64,000 nucleotides of DNA from Flavobacterium sp. SCGC AAA160-P02 (lineage in GTDB: Bacteria > Bacteroidota > Bacteroidia > Flavobacteriales > Flavobacteriaceae): positions 111,024-175,023 of the forward strand of contig KB911091.1 of the NCBI GenBank assembly GCA_000383355.1. Direction: 5' to 3'. Each line of letters starts with the position of its first letter. The stretch's first letter is position 1. Shown in pieces: positions 28,433-38,105 of this stretch. The position numbers and the translations under genes were made by a program. The notes beneath the pieces are model-generated. The model did not search any database. It was not told the DNA's origin and saw only the letters and a list, made by a program, of their open reading frames with translations.

Positions 28433-28440
28433 CAAAAGTA
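28433..28440 (-). promoter_or_regulatory. -7 box of the M14 peptidase gene
   Basis: On the minus strand TACTTTTG matches TAnnTTTG, 22 bases before the ATG at 28410. Confidence 0.6.
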
Positions 28441-28516
28441 AGGATTTATTTAGAGAAAAAGAGGCTTTAAAAAGCTGTTAGTCCGTACATTTATTAAAAG
28501 CTGACCACAAATTTAG

Positions 28517-28524
28517 TATTTTTG
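28517..28524 (+). promoter_or_regulatory. -7 box of the bshC operon
   Basis: TATTTTTG matches TAnnTTTG, 72 bases before the bshC ATG. Confidence 0.55.
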
Positions 28525-28596
28525 ATAAATTTTTAATTTTATTGCTTTCAACCATTGCAATAAAGTGTTTTTTTAATAGCGTTATGGTATAATTTT

Positions 28597-30189
28597 ATGA
28601 AGTTTACGCAGATTCCATTTCAGAAAACAGGATTCTTTTCTAAGACAATGACTGATTATTTAGATCAGAAAGAATCGATCCAGCCGTTCTATAATAATTT
28701 TCCAGATATGGAGGGGTTTGCCGCACAAATTCAGGAGAAAGCAACATCTTTTCCACTAGCAACTAGAAAAGAATTGGTAACTGTTTTACAAGACCAATAC
28801 AGTAATGTGTCTATCTCAGATGCCACATTAGAAAATATAAAATTATTAGAAAATAAAGATACTTTTACTATTACAACAGGCCACCAATTAAACCTATTTA
28901 CAGGACCGTTGTATTTTTTGTATAAGATACTCTCTACCATTAATTTGTCAGAAACTTTGGCAGAGCAATTTCCTTTGCAACGGTTTGTTCCTGTGTATTG
29001 GATGGCTACAGAAGATCATGATTTTGAAGAAATTAATTATTTTAATTTTAAAGGTAAAAAAGTAACCTGGGATAGACCAGACGGTGGTGCCGTTGGAAGA
29101 TTTTCGCTAGAAGGCATACAGGAAGTTTTTACTAGTTTTTCAAAACAATTAGGAGATTCTAAAAATGCAGTATTTCTATCAGAACTTTTTGAAAGAGCAT
29201 ATGTGTCTCATGCCTCTCTTGCTGAGGCTACTAGATATATTGCCAATGAGTTATTTAAAATGTATGGCTTGGTTATTTTAGATGCCGATGACCAACGACT
29301 GAAAAATATATTTGCTCCTATTATGAAGGATGAATTGCTTCATAAAACTTCTTGGAAAGCAGTTTCTAATACCATAACAAACTTAGAGAAGGAATATAAA
29401 ATACAGGTAAACCCAAGAGAAATTAATTTATTTTATTTAACTGAAGACTCTCGAGAACGAATTATAGAAAACGAAGGACAGTATACAATTCACAACACAG
29501 ACCTTGTTTTTTCGGAAGCTGAAATACTTAACGAGCTAGAGAACCACAGTGATAGATTTAGTCCAAATGTAATTATGAGGCCTCTATATCAAGAAGTAAT
29601 TTTGCCTAATCTTTGTTATATTGGAGGAGGTGGTGAACTAGCTTACTGGTTGCAATTGAAAGCCTACTTTGAAGCCGTAGAGATTCCTTTTCCAATATTA
29701 TTGTTGAGAAATTCAGTACAGATTGTTTCTAAAAAACAGGTTAAAAAATTACATAATTTAGATATTTCTTTTGAAGAAATGTTTATGAAACAGCATCTTT
29801 TAATTGCTAAAAAAGTTCAAGAGAACTCAGATATTCAATTTAGTTTTGCAGATGCTACAGAATTGTTAACCCAACAATTTTTAGCCCTAAGAAGAATTGC
29901 CAATGACACAGATGTTTCTTTTATTGGAGCAGTAGATGCACAGCAAAGAAAACAACTAAAAGGCTTAGAGAATTTAGAAAAACGATTGTTGCGAGCAGAG
30001 AAAAGAAAACAAGTTGATAGAACCAATAGAATTATTGTATTACAAGATCAATTATTACCCAATAAAAGCTTAGAAGAGCGTCAGCGAAATTTTTCTGAGT
30101 ATTATTTAGCACACGGACACGACTTAATTATCGCATTAAAAGAATCATTAAAACCACTAGAACAAGCATTTACTATCTTAGAACTCTAA
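28597..30189 (+). CDS. bshC: putative cysteine ligase BshC of bacillithiol synthesis
   Basis: BshC adds cysteine to GlcN-malate in the last step of bacillithiol synthesis. The 530 residues are close to the family length and begin with the typical IPFQKTGFFSKTMTDYL. The central nucleotide-binding-like core contains TTGHQLNLFTGPLYFLYKI and VYWMATEDHDFEEIN. A C-terminal coiled-coil segment (about 400-480) is characteristic. It is the first gene of a pair with rlmF. bshA and bshB are not in this window. Confidence 0.93.
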   Translation: MKFTQIPFQKTGFFSKTMTDYLDQKESIQPFYNNFPDMEGFAAQIQEKATSFPLATRKELVTVLQDQYSNVSISDATLENIKLLENKDTFTITTGHQLNLFTGPLYFLYKILSTINLSETLAEQFPLQRFVPVYWMATEDHDFEEINYFNFKGKKVTWDRPDGGAVGRFSLEGIQEVFTSFSKQLGDSKNAVFLSELFERAYVSHASLAEATRYIANELFKMYGLVILDADDQRLKNIFAPIMKDELLHKTSWKAVSNTITNLEKEYKIQVNPREINLFYLTEDSRERIIENEGQYTIHNTDLVFSEAEILNELENHSDRFSPNVIMRPLYQEVILPNLCYIGGGGELAYWLQLKAYFEAVEIPFPILLLRNSVQIVSKKQVKKLHNLDISFEEMFMKQHLLIAKKVQENSDIQFSFADATELLTQQFLALRRIANDTDVSFIGAVDAQQRKQLKGLENLEKRLLRAEKRKQVDRTNRIIVLQDQLLPNKSLEERQRNFSEYYLAHGHDLIIALKESLKPLEQAFTILEL

Positions 30190-31056
30190 ATGAACTTAAA
30201 GCCGGGATTGCATCCTAGAAATAAGCATAAAAATGGTTATAACTTTGAAGTTTTAACCAAACACAATAAAAACTTAGCTTCGTTTGTTACAAAAAACAGC
30301 CATGGAACTCTTACCATAGATTTTTCTGATCCAAAAGCGGTGAAAGAATTAAATAGTACTTTATTAGAAGTTCATTACGGAATCAAAAAATGGGTTTTCC
30401 CAGATGAGAATTTATGTCCACCAATTCCTGGACGAGTAGATTATATGCATTATATATCAGATTTATTATCAGATTCTAATTGTGCAGAAAAGATTACTAT
30501 TTTAGATATAGGTACTGGTGCAACTTGCATTTATCCATTACTAGGTGTTAAGGAGTATGACTGGAATTTTGTAGCAACAGACATAGAATTAGATTCATTA
30601 GACACAGCACATGATATCATATCCGATAATAATCTTAATTCTAAAATTACACTTAGGCAACAGTTTAATGAGGCTAATATCTTAAAAGGAATTATTGAAA
30701 AAGGAGATTCTTTTTCAGCGGTTATTTGTAATCCACCTTTTTATAAATCAGAACTGGAAGCAAAAGGAGCCAATGCAAGAAAATCTAGAAACTTAGGAAA
30801 TAATGCGGTTCGTAATTTTGCAGGAAATAACAATGAATTGTGGTACCCTGGAGGTGAAAAAGCTTTTTTACATAATTATTTATATCAGAGTTCTCTTTAT
30901 AAAGATACTAGTGTTTGGTTTACCAGTTTAGTATCTAAAAAAGAAACCATAGAAAGTCTGCAAAAATCTGGAGAGAAATTGAAGGTAAAAACTATGAAAA
31001 TAATACCCATGCATCAGGGAAATAAGATTACTAGAATTGTTGCTTGGCAGTTTTAG
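30190..31056 (+). CDS. rlmF: 23S rRNA (adenine-1618-N6)-methyltransferase
   Basis: Methylates A1618 (E. coli numbering) of 23S rRNA using SAM. The 288 residues start with GLHPRNKHKNGYNFEVL, which is characteristic of RlmF. The SAM-binding region ILDIGTGATCIYPLLG is near 100 and the N6-adenine methyltransferase motif NPPF is at 181-184. The ATG follows the bshC stop with no gap, so translation is likely coupled although the functions are unrelated. Confidence 0.93.
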   Translation: MNLKPGLHPRNKHKNGYNFEVLTKHNKNLASFVTKNSHGTLTIDFSDPKAVKELNSTLLEVHYGIKKWVFPDENLCPPIPGRVDYMHYISDLLSDSNCAEKITILDIGTGATCIYPLLGVKEYDWNFVATDIELDSLDTAHDIISDNNLNSKITLRQQFNEANILKGIIEKGDSFSAVICNPPFYKSELEAKGANARKSRNLGNNAVRNFAGNNNELWYPGGEKAFLHNYLYQSSLYKDTSVWFTSLVSKKETIESLQKSGEKLKVKTMKIIPMHQGNKITRIVAWQF

Positions 31057-31084
31057 ATTCAATTATTGTTATTAGATACTAACT

Positions 31085-31122
31085 AGAGCCTCAGTCAACT
31101 TCTATTGGTTCATTGAGGCTCT
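31085..31122. terminator. hairpin between convergent rlmF and the 31153 membrane protein
   Basis: AGAGCCTCA and TGAGGCTCT form a 9-bp stem with a 20-base loop. There is no T run immediately after it, so termination would be weak or not intrinsic. Confidence 0.45.
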
Positions 31123-31152
31123 CTAAGTGAACAGCTGCTGATTTTTTTTGAT

Positions 31153-31758
31153 CTACGTAAAAACAATGTCTTTAATCTTCCATTTTTTACAAATAAAAGA
31201 TAAGATTCCGTATACTAACATGTGCACAAAAACTAAGCAGATAAATGCATAAAGAGGAACACCAAATATTTGATAGGGCCAATAGTAAGTCCAAACCCCC
31301 AGATTTATGGTAATTACTTCACCAAAAGCAGGAACAAGTAATGACAGCCAAAATGCTATAATAAGTTTGTTACTGATGGTTTTGTTTGTTAAAAAAGCAA
31401 TCAATCTAGATTCTATACTATACAGGAAATAAAAAGCCAGCATCCACGCAAAAGGAAGCCATAACGGAAGTTCTTTTGAAACTTCATGATATTCCCAATA
31501 ATTATTGCCAACACCCCAGTTTTCACCAACCATTCCGCCAAAACCAGTTACTATCATTCCAATGAGTAATATCCAGTTTTTAGTTTCAGCGATGATAATA
31601 TTTTTGTAAATAACATGAAGAATTTTTAAAAACAAAATAATTGCTATGATTGCATCATAAGATTTTAAGAATCCAATGAGGAACCCAGCAATACAAAGTT
31701 TGATAATGGCTTTTAGAATTTCTAAAAGAAATCCTCTATAGTTAGTTATTTGAATCAT
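31153..31758 (-). CDS. polytopic membrane protein, unknown
   Basis: Protein of 201 residues with about six membrane segments. I do not recognise the family. Conserved-looking stretches lie in loops between helices (GENWGVGNNYWEY and GVWTYYWPYQIFGVP), rich in Trp and Tyr and reminiscent of membrane proteins that act on lipids or carotenoids, but that is only a resemblance. It has its own promoter box and no operon partner. Confidence 0.6.
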   Translation of the reverse strand: MIQITNYRGFLLEILKAIIKLCIAGFLIGFLKSYDAIIAIILFLKILHVIYKNIIIAETKNWILLIGMIVTGFGGMVGENWGVGNNYWEYHEVSKELPLWLPFAWMLAFYFLYSIESRLIAFLTNKTISNKLIIAFWLSLLVPAFGEVITINLGVWTYYWPYQIFGVPLYAFICLVFVHMLVYGILSFICKKWKIKDIVFT

Positions 31759-31775
31759 ATGTAAATATTAGCAAA

Positions 31776-31783
31776 CAAAAATA
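31776..31783 (-). promoter_or_regulatory. -7 box of the 31153-31758 gene
   Basis: On the minus strand TATTTTTG matches TAnnTTTG, 17 bases before the start codon at 31758. Confidence 0.6.
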
Positions 31784-31855
31784 CCATTCTAATTGAAGTT
31801 GAAGACAAATTTAGGATTTTAATAGATACTTTAAGTAGTAAGGTTTGTAAATTAC

Positions 31856-31882
31856 AAAAACCAAAGCTAGCAACTTTGGTTT
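31856..31882 (-). terminator. second minus-strand terminator downstream of lpdA
   Basis: AAACCAAAG and CTTTGGTTT form a 9-bp stem with a 7-base loop. The A run at its left becomes a T tail on the minus strand. It would back up the lpdA terminator. Confidence 0.5.
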
Positions 31883-31986
31883 AGGGGTTATTCTCTTTTT
31901 CTTTACAACAGTTCCCACAAAATACAGTTTAAATAAAAGTATTTTGAATTTACATTTGTTAATATTTTAACTGCAAAAACTATGCC

Positions 31987-32022
31987 ACAAAAAAACCGAA
32001 GAAATCTCTTCGGTTTTTTTTA
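31987..32022. terminator. terminator of lpdA
   Basis: AACCGAAGA and TCTTCGGTT form a 9-bp stem with a 4-base loop, flanked by an A run on the left and a T run on the right. It works in both directions, and lpdA ends 14 bases to the right. Confidence 0.9.
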
Positions 32023-32035
32023 ATTTAATTTTTTT

Positions 32036-33424
32036 TTATAAATGGATTACTTCATCATAGGCATCAGCAACAGCTTCCATTACTGCCTCACTCATAGTAG
32101 GGTGAGGGTGAATAGTTTTTAAAACTTCATGCCCAGTAGTTTCTAGTTTTCTTCCTAATACTGCTTCTGCAATCATATCTGTTACTCCAGCACCAATCAT
32201 ATGGCAACCCAACCATTCTCCATATTTTGCATCAAAAATCACTTTTACAAAACCATCTGGTGTTCCAGCGGCTGTTGCTTTTCCTGAGGCAGAGAAAGGA
32301 AATTTTCCAACTTTTAACTCATAGCCTTTTTCTTTTGCTTGGTCTTCTGTAAGTCCAACAGAGGCAATTTCTGGACTAGCATAGGTACAACCCGGTATGT
32401 TTCCATAGTCTATTGCTTCAGAATGTAAGCCTGCTATTTTTTCAACACAGGTAATTCCTTCAGCTGAGGCAACATGCGCTAATGCAGGCCCCGGTACTAC
32501 ATCACCAATAGCATAATACCCAGGAATATTGGTTTGATACCAATCATTTACTAATATTTTGTCTCTGTCTGTAATAATTCCAACATCTTCCAATCCAATG
32601 TTTTCAATATTTGTTTTAATACCAACCGCAGAAAGCACAATATCTGCTTCTAATATTTCTTCTCCTTTTTTAGTTTTTACAGTTGCTTTTACACCCTTTC
32701 CTGAAGTATCTACAGATTCTACAGAAGCATTTGTCATTACTTTAATTCCTGCCTTTTTGAAAGAACGCTCAAATTGTTTTGAAACATCTTTATCTTCTAA
32801 AGGAACTAAATTTGGTAAATATTCTACGATGGTAACCTTCGTTCCCATGGCGTTATAAAAGTGGGCAAATTCTACACCAATAGCACCAGAACCTACAACA
32901 ATCATAGAGGAGGGTTGTGAAGCTAGCGTCATCGCTTTTCTGTATCCAATTACTTTTTCTCCGTCTTGTGGTAAATTTGGCAACTCTCTAGATCTAGCAC
33001 CAGTGGCTATAATAATATGATCAGCACTATAGTCTGTTATAGTTCCATCATTACTAGTAACTGCAACTTTTTTTCCAGTGTTAACTTTTCCAAAACCATC
33101 AATAATATCTATCTTGTTTTTTTTCATTAAGAACTGAACACCTTTGCTCATTCCATTGGCTATATTTCTACTTCTAGTAACTACAGCGGTAAAATCTTTA
33201 TCTATAGATTCAGCTTTTAAACCATATTGATCTACATGTTTTAAATAGTCATATACTTGTGCACTTTTTAACAAGGCTTTTGTTGGAATACATCCCCAGT
33301 TTAAACAAACACCTCCTAGACTTTCTTTTTCTACTATAGCAGTTTTAAAACCTAATTGAGAAGCTCTAATGGCAGTAACATATCCTCCAGGACCACTACC
33401 AACAATGATAATATCGTATTTCAT
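32036..33424 (-). CDS. lpdA: dihydrolipoyl dehydrogenase (E3)
   Basis: Flavoprotein that reoxidises lipoyl groups of the 2-oxoacid dehydrogenase complexes with NAD. The 462 residues contain the FAD motif GSGPGG (9-14), the redox disulfide C40/C45 in GGVCLNWGCIPTK, an NAD-binding motif VVGSGAIGVEF, and the C-terminal active-site segment HPHPTMSEAV. The length is usual. It is a single gene with strong downstream terminators; the E1 and E2 genes are elsewhere. Confidence 0.97.
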   Translation of the reverse strand: MKYDIIIVGSGPGGYVTAIRASQLGFKTAIVEKESLGGVCLNWGCIPTKALLKSAQVYDYLKHVDQYGLKAESIDKDFTAVVTRSRNIANGMSKGVQFLMKKNKIDIIDGFGKVNTGKKVAVTSNDGTITDYSADHIIIATGARSRELPNLPQDGEKVIGYRKAMTLASQPSSMIVVGSGAIGVEFAHFYNAMGTKVTIVEYLPNLVPLEDKDVSKQFERSFKKAGIKVMTNASVESVDTSGKGVKATVKTKKGEEILEADIVLSAVGIKTNIENIGLEDVGIITDRDKILVNDWYQTNIPGYYAIGDVVPGPALAHVASAEGITCVEKIAGLHSEAIDYGNIPGCTYASPEIASVGLTEDQAKEKGYELKVGKFPFSASGKATAAGTPDGFVKVIFDAKYGEWLGCHMIGAGVTDMIAEAVLGRKLETTGHEVLKTIHPHPTMSEAVMEAVADAYDEVIHL

Positions 33425-33515
33425 AATCTTTTGTTTATTTGGTGATTGAGCAGAGCCTAAATCACTTTTTTGTAATTTTCACTTGGTGTTATTGACTCCG
33501 CTCAAGCACCATTAT

Positions 33516-35294
33516 TTACATTCTATTAGGAACCTGAATTCCTAACAAACTGAATGCAGATTTTATAACATTGGCCACTTTATCTGCCAATTGAACTCGT
33601 AATCTTTTTTTAATTTCATTAGACTCACCTAAAATAGAAACATTTTGATAGAATGAATTAAATTCCTTCACCAAATCATAGGTGTAATTTGCAATAAGCG
33701 CAGGAGAGTAATTATCTGCAGCTTGTTGAATTATATCTGGATACAATTCTAACTGTTTAATCAATTCTTTTTCTTTGATATGTAAAGACACACTAGAGGT
33801 ACTTACTTGCTGACTGTAATCAAAGGTAGCTTTTCGTAAGATTGATTGTATTCTAGCGTAGGTATATTGTATAAAAGGTCCTGTATTTCCTTGAAAATCT
33901 ACGGAGGCTTTTGGATCAAATAAAATTCGCTTTTTAGGGTCTACTTTTAAAATAAAATATTTTAATGCACCTAAACCAATGATACGGTATAAGTCAGATT
34001 TCTCTTCTTCAGAATACCCTTCTAGTTTTCCTAATTCTTGAGAAATATTCTTGGCAGTATCTGTCATTTCAACCATTAACTCATCTGCATCTACTACAGT
34101 ACCTTCTCTAGACTTCATTTTTCCGGAAGGTAAATCCACCATTCCATAACTTAAATGATACAATTGTGCTGCCCATGAAAAGCCTAATTTTTTTAAAATT
34201 AAAAATAAGACTTTAAAATGATAATCTTGTTCATTTCCAACTGTATACACCATTCCATTAATGTCTGAATGGTCTTTTACGCGCTGAATAGCTGTTCCAA
34301 TATCTTGGGTCATATACACGGCAGTTCCGTCTGAACGTAATACTAGTTTTTCATCTAGCCCCTCATCTGTTAAATCACACCATACAGATCCATCTTCTTT
34401 TTTAAAGAATACTCCGCGGGTAATTCCGTCTTCAATAACATCTTTACCCAACAAATAAGTATTGCTTTCGTAATACAACGTATCAAAATCTACTCCTAAA
34501 TTTTTATAGGTAATTTTAAAACCTTCATACACCCAGTCATTCATCATTTTCCAAAGAGCAACAGTTTCAGACTCTCCAGCTTCCCACCTTAACAACATTT
34601 GCTGAGCTTCAATTAGAATAGGTGCCTGTTTTTTTGCATCTTCTTCAGACTTTCCATCAGCAATTAAAGTGCTAATTTCTTTCTTATACTCATCATTAAA
34701 TTTTACATAATATTTTCCAACAAAGCTATCACCTTTCATACCTGTTAAGACAGGAGTTTCTGAGTTACCAAATTTTTTCCAAGCCAACATAGACTTACAA
34801 ATATGAATTCCACGATCATTAATGATTTGTGTTTTATATACTTTATTTCCAGAAGCTTTTAAGATTTCTGCTACAGAATATCCTAGTAAGTTGTTTCTAA
34901 CATGCCCCAGATGTAGTGGCTTGTTGGTGTTTGGAGAAGAATATTCTACCATCACAACATCTTTTGAGTTTGATGAAAAACCAAAATGATCTTGTGCATG
35001 TATAGCATTAAAAGATTGAAGATACACTTCATCGGCTATCACCAAGTTTAAAAAACCTTTTACAACATTATATGCAATAACTTCTTGAATGTTTTCAACC
35101 AAATACCCCCCTAAACTTTCTCCAATTTGAGCGGGATTTCCTTTCTTATATCGCAACATAGGAAAAACAACAATGGTAATATCACCTTCAAAATCTTTGC
35201 GAGTTGCTTGAAATTCAACCGTAGGCAATATGGTTTCAAAAAGTGTTAAAAAACCTTCTTTTACTTTAGCTTCTAAAAGGGTTTGAATATTCAT
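33516..35294 (-). CDS. argS: arginyl-tRNA synthetase
   Basis: Class I synthetase charging tRNA-Arg. I start it at the ATG at 35294 (MNIQTLLEAKVKE), giving 592 residues. The longer frame from a TTG at 35318 would begin inside the promoter box at 35316-35323. HIGH is present as HLGH (128-131), and the segment around GKMKSREG takes the KMSKS position. The C-terminal DALR anticodon-binding domain ends in LGIQVPNRM. It is transcribed alone and divergently from the YkgJ-like gene. Confidence 0.97.
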   Translation of the reverse strand: MNIQTLLEAKVKEGFLTLFETILPTVEFQATRKDFEGDITIVVFPMLRYKKGNPAQIGESLGGYLVENIQEVIAYNVVKGFLNLVIADEVYLQSFNAIHAQDHFGFSSNSKDVVMVEYSSPNTNKPLHLGHVRNNLLGYSVAEILKASGNKVYKTQIINDRGIHICKSMLAWKKFGNSETPVLTGMKGDSFVGKYYVKFNDEYKKEISTLIADGKSEEDAKKQAPILIEAQQMLLRWEAGESETVALWKMMNDWVYEGFKITYKNLGVDFDTLYYESNTYLLGKDVIEDGITRGVFFKKEDGSVWCDLTDEGLDEKLVLRSDGTAVYMTQDIGTAIQRVKDHSDINGMVYTVGNEQDYHFKVLFLILKKLGFSWAAQLYHLSYGMVDLPSGKMKSREGTVVDADELMVEMTDTAKNISQELGKLEGYSEEEKSDLYRIIGLGALKYFILKVDPKKRILFDPKASVDFQGNTGPFIQYTYARIQSILRKATFDYSQQVSTSSVSLHIKEKELIKQLELYPDIIQQAADNYSPALIANYTYDLVKEFNSFYQNVSILGESNEIKKRLRVQLADKVANVIKSAFSLLGIQVPNRM

Positions 35295-35315
35295 TGAGTA
35301 TCTTAAATTGAAGTG

Positions 35316-35323
35316 CAAAATTA
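35316..35323 (-). promoter_or_regulatory. -7 box of argS
   Basis: On the minus strand TAATTTTG matches TAnnTTTG and puts the start site near 35309, which rules out an argS start upstream of it. Confidence 0.65.
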
Positions 35324-35370
35324 CATATTTTATTTGTTTTTTTGATAGATGTTTACGCAGATTTTATTGG

Positions 35371-35378
35371 TACTTTTG
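35371..35378 (+). promoter_or_regulatory. -7 box of the YkgJ-like gene
   Basis: TACTTTTG matches TAnnTTTG, 84 bases before the chosen ATG at 35463. Confidence 0.55.
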
Positions 35379-35462
35379 CAATGCTTTAGCTTTAACACTA
35401 GATACTAATTCTAGTAGACAATTGTGTTTGCTATAGCTAGGTCAAAAACTCACTTTATTAGC

Positions 35463-35987
35463 ATGGAAAAACGTTTAGAACAATTACCGAAATTATCTAA
35501 GGAAACCTTGCCTGAGACTAGAAAGTACTTTAAAATGTTAAAGAAGAGAACGCCTAAGAATTTAGATGTTGTGATGAAAGAGCTGCATGAAGATGAGTTT
35601 AAAAAAACAGATTGCTTGTCTTGTGGAAATTGTTGCAAAACAACCAGTCCTATATTTATAGAAAAAGATATTCAGCGTATTTCTAAGCATTTAAAGATGA
35701 AAGAACACAATTTTATAGATCAGTATTTAGAAAGAGATCAAGATGATTTTATGGTTTTACGCACAGCACCATGTTCTTTCTTTGATGCTACTGATAATTC
35801 TTGTTTTATCTATGATGTTAGACCAAAGGCTTGTTCAGAATACCCTCATACTAATAGAAAGAAGTTTATTCAGATTACAGATTTAACACTTACCAATACA
35901 GAAGTTTGCCCAGCAGCTCATACTATTATAGAAAACTTAAAAAAACGAATTCCGTTGCACTATAATAAAAAAGTAAAACGAAGTTAA
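35463..35987 (+). CDS. YkgJ family zinc/iron cluster-binding protein
   Basis: Cysteine-rich protein of the YkgJ/CxxCxxCC family. I start it at the ATG at 35463 (MEKRLEQLPKLSK), giving 174 residues; a GTG-initiated frame from 35424 adds 13 residues that look unlike a protein N terminus. Cysteines sit in CLSCGNCCK, APCSFF, NSCFIYDVRPKACSEYP and VCPAA, the expected pattern for a bound metal or Fe-S cluster. The family's role is not well defined. It stands alone between argS and the hydroxylase gene. Confidence 0.85.
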   Translation: MEKRLEQLPKLSKETLPETRKYFKMLKKRTPKNLDVVMKELHEDEFKKTDCLSCGNCCKTTSPIFIEKDIQRISKHLKMKEHNFIDQYLERDQDDFMVLRTAPCSFFDATDNSCFIYDVRPKACSEYPHTNRKKFIQITDLTLTNTEVCPAAHTIIENLKKRIPLHYNKKVKRS

Positions 35988-36068
35988 GTTATTAGTTTTA
36001 TTGGCTTTAAAGACACTCTCTGTATAAGTTAAAAACTTTCTGTATTTTAGTGCAAACTTTTAGCTACT

Positions 36069-36905
36069 TTGGAAACTTTATTCAATTATTTTGAAACCAT
36101 ACCTTCTTCACATAGAAGTTTGATACTGGTTGGCGGTATTACTTTTTTTTGGCTTTTAGAAGGTGCATTGCCTTTGTTTCTTTTTAACTACAAAAAATGG
36201 AAGCATGCCATTCCTAATTTATTTTTTACAGCAACCACAGTGATCATTAATTTTTCATTAGCTTTTTTGCTGTTATTTACAGCAGATTGGGTACAGGTCA
36301 ATAATTTTGGAATTATTAATTGGATGCCAGAAATGCCACTATGGTTGTATATTTTATTGGGGGTAGTTTTATTAGATTTTTTTGGAGCTTATTTAGCTCA
36401 TTATACAGAACATAAGATTAAACCTTTGTGGATGATTCATTTGGTCCATCATTCAGATCATAAAGTAGATACTACAACCGCTAATAGACATCATCCTCTA
36501 GAGAGTGTGATTCGTTTTGGGTTTACATTGTTTGGTGTATTGGTAGTTGGTGCTCCTATTGCTATTGTTATGATATATCAATCAATGTCTTTGGTTTTTA
36601 CACAATTTAATCATGCCAATATTAAGATTCCAAGATCTGTAGATAAACTATTAAGCTATGTCATCGTATCTCCCGATATGCACAAAGTACACCATCATAA
36701 TTTATTACCTTATACAGATGCCAATTATGGCAATATATTTTCTATTTGGGATCGTTTGTTGGGAACTTATATGCATTTAGACAGAGAAAAAATTGTGTAT
36801 GGTGTAGATACTTTTCCAGATGAAAAAACAAATTCTTCTTTGAAAGAATTGTTAAAACAACCTTTTCAGAGGTATCAAAAACCTACAAATTTGAACGAAT
36901 TGTAA
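36069..36905 (+). CDS. sterol desaturase / fatty acid hydroxylase family membrane protein
   Basis: Di-iron membrane oxygenase-like protein of 278 residues with about four to five hydrophobic segments. The histidine boxes are complete: HYTEH, HLVHHSDH, NRHHPLE and HKVHHH, as in the fatty acid hydroxylase superfamily. The start is TTG (METLFNYF), since no in-frame ATG lies nearby. The substrate is probably a lipid but is not readable from sequence. Its stop is 5 bases from the stop of the convergent NamZ-like gene. Confidence 0.85.
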   Translation: METLFNYFETIPSSHRSLILVGGITFFWLLEGALPLFLFNYKKWKHAIPNLFFTATTVIINFSLAFLLLFTADWVQVNNFGIINWMPEMPLWLYILLGVVLLDFFGAYLAHYTEHKIKPLWMIHLVHHSDHKVDTTTANRHHPLESVIRFGFTLFGVLVVGAPIAIVMIYQSMSLVFTQFNHANIKIPRSVDKLLSYVIVSPDMHKVHHHNLLPYTDANYGNIFSIWDRLLGTYMHLDREKIVYGVDTFPDEKTNSSLKELLKQPFQRYQKPTNLNEL

Positions 36906-36910
36906 AAAGC

Positions 36911-38101
36911 CTATTGGTAGATTATATATTTTTTTCTAACAATCTTAAATTTTTCTAAGCCCTCTTGCCATGAAGCTTTAATATCTGCTTCAGAAACCTT
37001 TTCTTCTAGCTGTGCTTGAAGTTTTGTAGTTCCTGCTAATTTGGTAAAAAAAGTATTAAAAAAATTCTTAGTTCTATTTTGTTTTGTTGCCTTAATTAGC
37101 CAAGAAAGGTTTAAGGAAGTTAATTTTTCAGCGTCTCTTAAATCTTCTCCATAAGAAATCATATGAGCATGTTTTGGGTATTTTGCTCCTTCATTAGGAG
37201 TTGGTGTAAACGAGAATTTACTTTTAGTATTTAAAAAAGGAGAGCCATAAATTTGAAATTGCATGTTGGTTCCACGTCCAGCATTTACATTTGTGCCCTC
37301 AAAAAAGCACAAACTAGGGTAGAGGTTGATGGCCTTTTTATTAGGTAAGTTTGGTGAAGGTTTTATGGGTAAGTTATAGGTAGAACTATGCGTATAATTT
37401 TTTAGTTTAATAACAGTTAAAGAAGCTTTTAGCCCATTATCCAACCATTTCTCTCCATTAATCATGAGTCCGTATTCACCTATGGTCATTCCATAAACAA
37501 CAGGAACAGGATGCATTCCTACAAAACTTTTATGTGCTGGTTCTAAAATTGGCCCATCTATATAATGTCCGTTTGGGTTTGGTCTGTCTAGTAATAATAA
37601 AGGAATTTTAAGTTCTGCACAAGCCTCCATGACGTAGTGTAAAGTAGAAATATAGGTGTAAAATCTAGCACCAACATCTTGAATATCAAAAACCACCAGA
37701 TCAATATCTTTTAATTGAGCTTTTGTAGGTTTTTTGTTTTTTCCATAAAGCGATATCAGAGGAAGTCCTGTTTTTGCGTCCATTCCGTCAGTTATAGATT
37801 CTCCAGCATCTGCTTTTCCTCTAAAACCATGCTCTGGAGCAAAGACCTTTTGAATATTTAATTTTAAAGAAACCAAGCTATCTACTAAGTGAGTATAGTT
37901 GGATCCGTTAGAAATAATAGATGTTTGGTTTGCGACAATAGCAATTCTTTTCCCTTTTAATTTTGAGACGTATAAGTTTGTTTGGTCTGCACCAGTAAGG
38001 ATTTTATAGGAAGATTTAGTTTCTTGAGCACAGGAAACGATTGCGGTACAAATCACAAAAAGAATAAATAAATATGTACTTTTACGTGCAGTTAAAATCA
38101 T
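36911..38101 (-). CDS. exo-beta-N-acetylmuramidase NamZ-like lipoprotein (DUF1343)
   Basis: Protein of 396 residues of the DUF1343 family, whose characterised member NamZ removes terminal MurNAc from peptidoglycan fragments. A lipoprotein signal with lipobox IVSC ends at Cys24. Family motifs are seen: VANQTSI, APEHGFRGKADAGE, DIQDVGARFYTYI, LDRPNPNG and EGTNVNAGRGT. It would act on cell-wall turnover products in the periplasm or outside. Its start codon lies 4 bases from that of the divergent permease gene, so the promoters must lie inside the opposite coding regions. Confidence 0.9.
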   Translation of the reverse strand: MILTARKSTYLFILFVICTAIVSCAQETKSSYKILTGADQTNLYVSKLKGKRIAIVANQTSIISNGSNYTHLVDSLVSLKLNIQKVFAPEHGFRGKADAGESITDGMDAKTGLPLISLYGKNKKPTKAQLKDIDLVVFDIQDVGARFYTYISTLHYVMEACAELKIPLLLLDRPNPNGHYIDGPILEPAHKSFVGMHPVPVVYGMTIGEYGLMINGEKWLDNGLKASLTVIKLKNYTHSSTYNLPIKPSPNLPNKKAINLYPSLCFFEGTNVNAGRGTNMQFQIYGSPFLNTKSKFSFTPTPNEGAKYPKHAHMISYGEDLRDAEKLTSLNLSWLIKATKQNRTKNFFNTFFTKLAGTTKLQAQLEEKVSEADIKASWQEGLEKFKIVRKKYIIYQ

Positions 38102-38105
38102 AGCA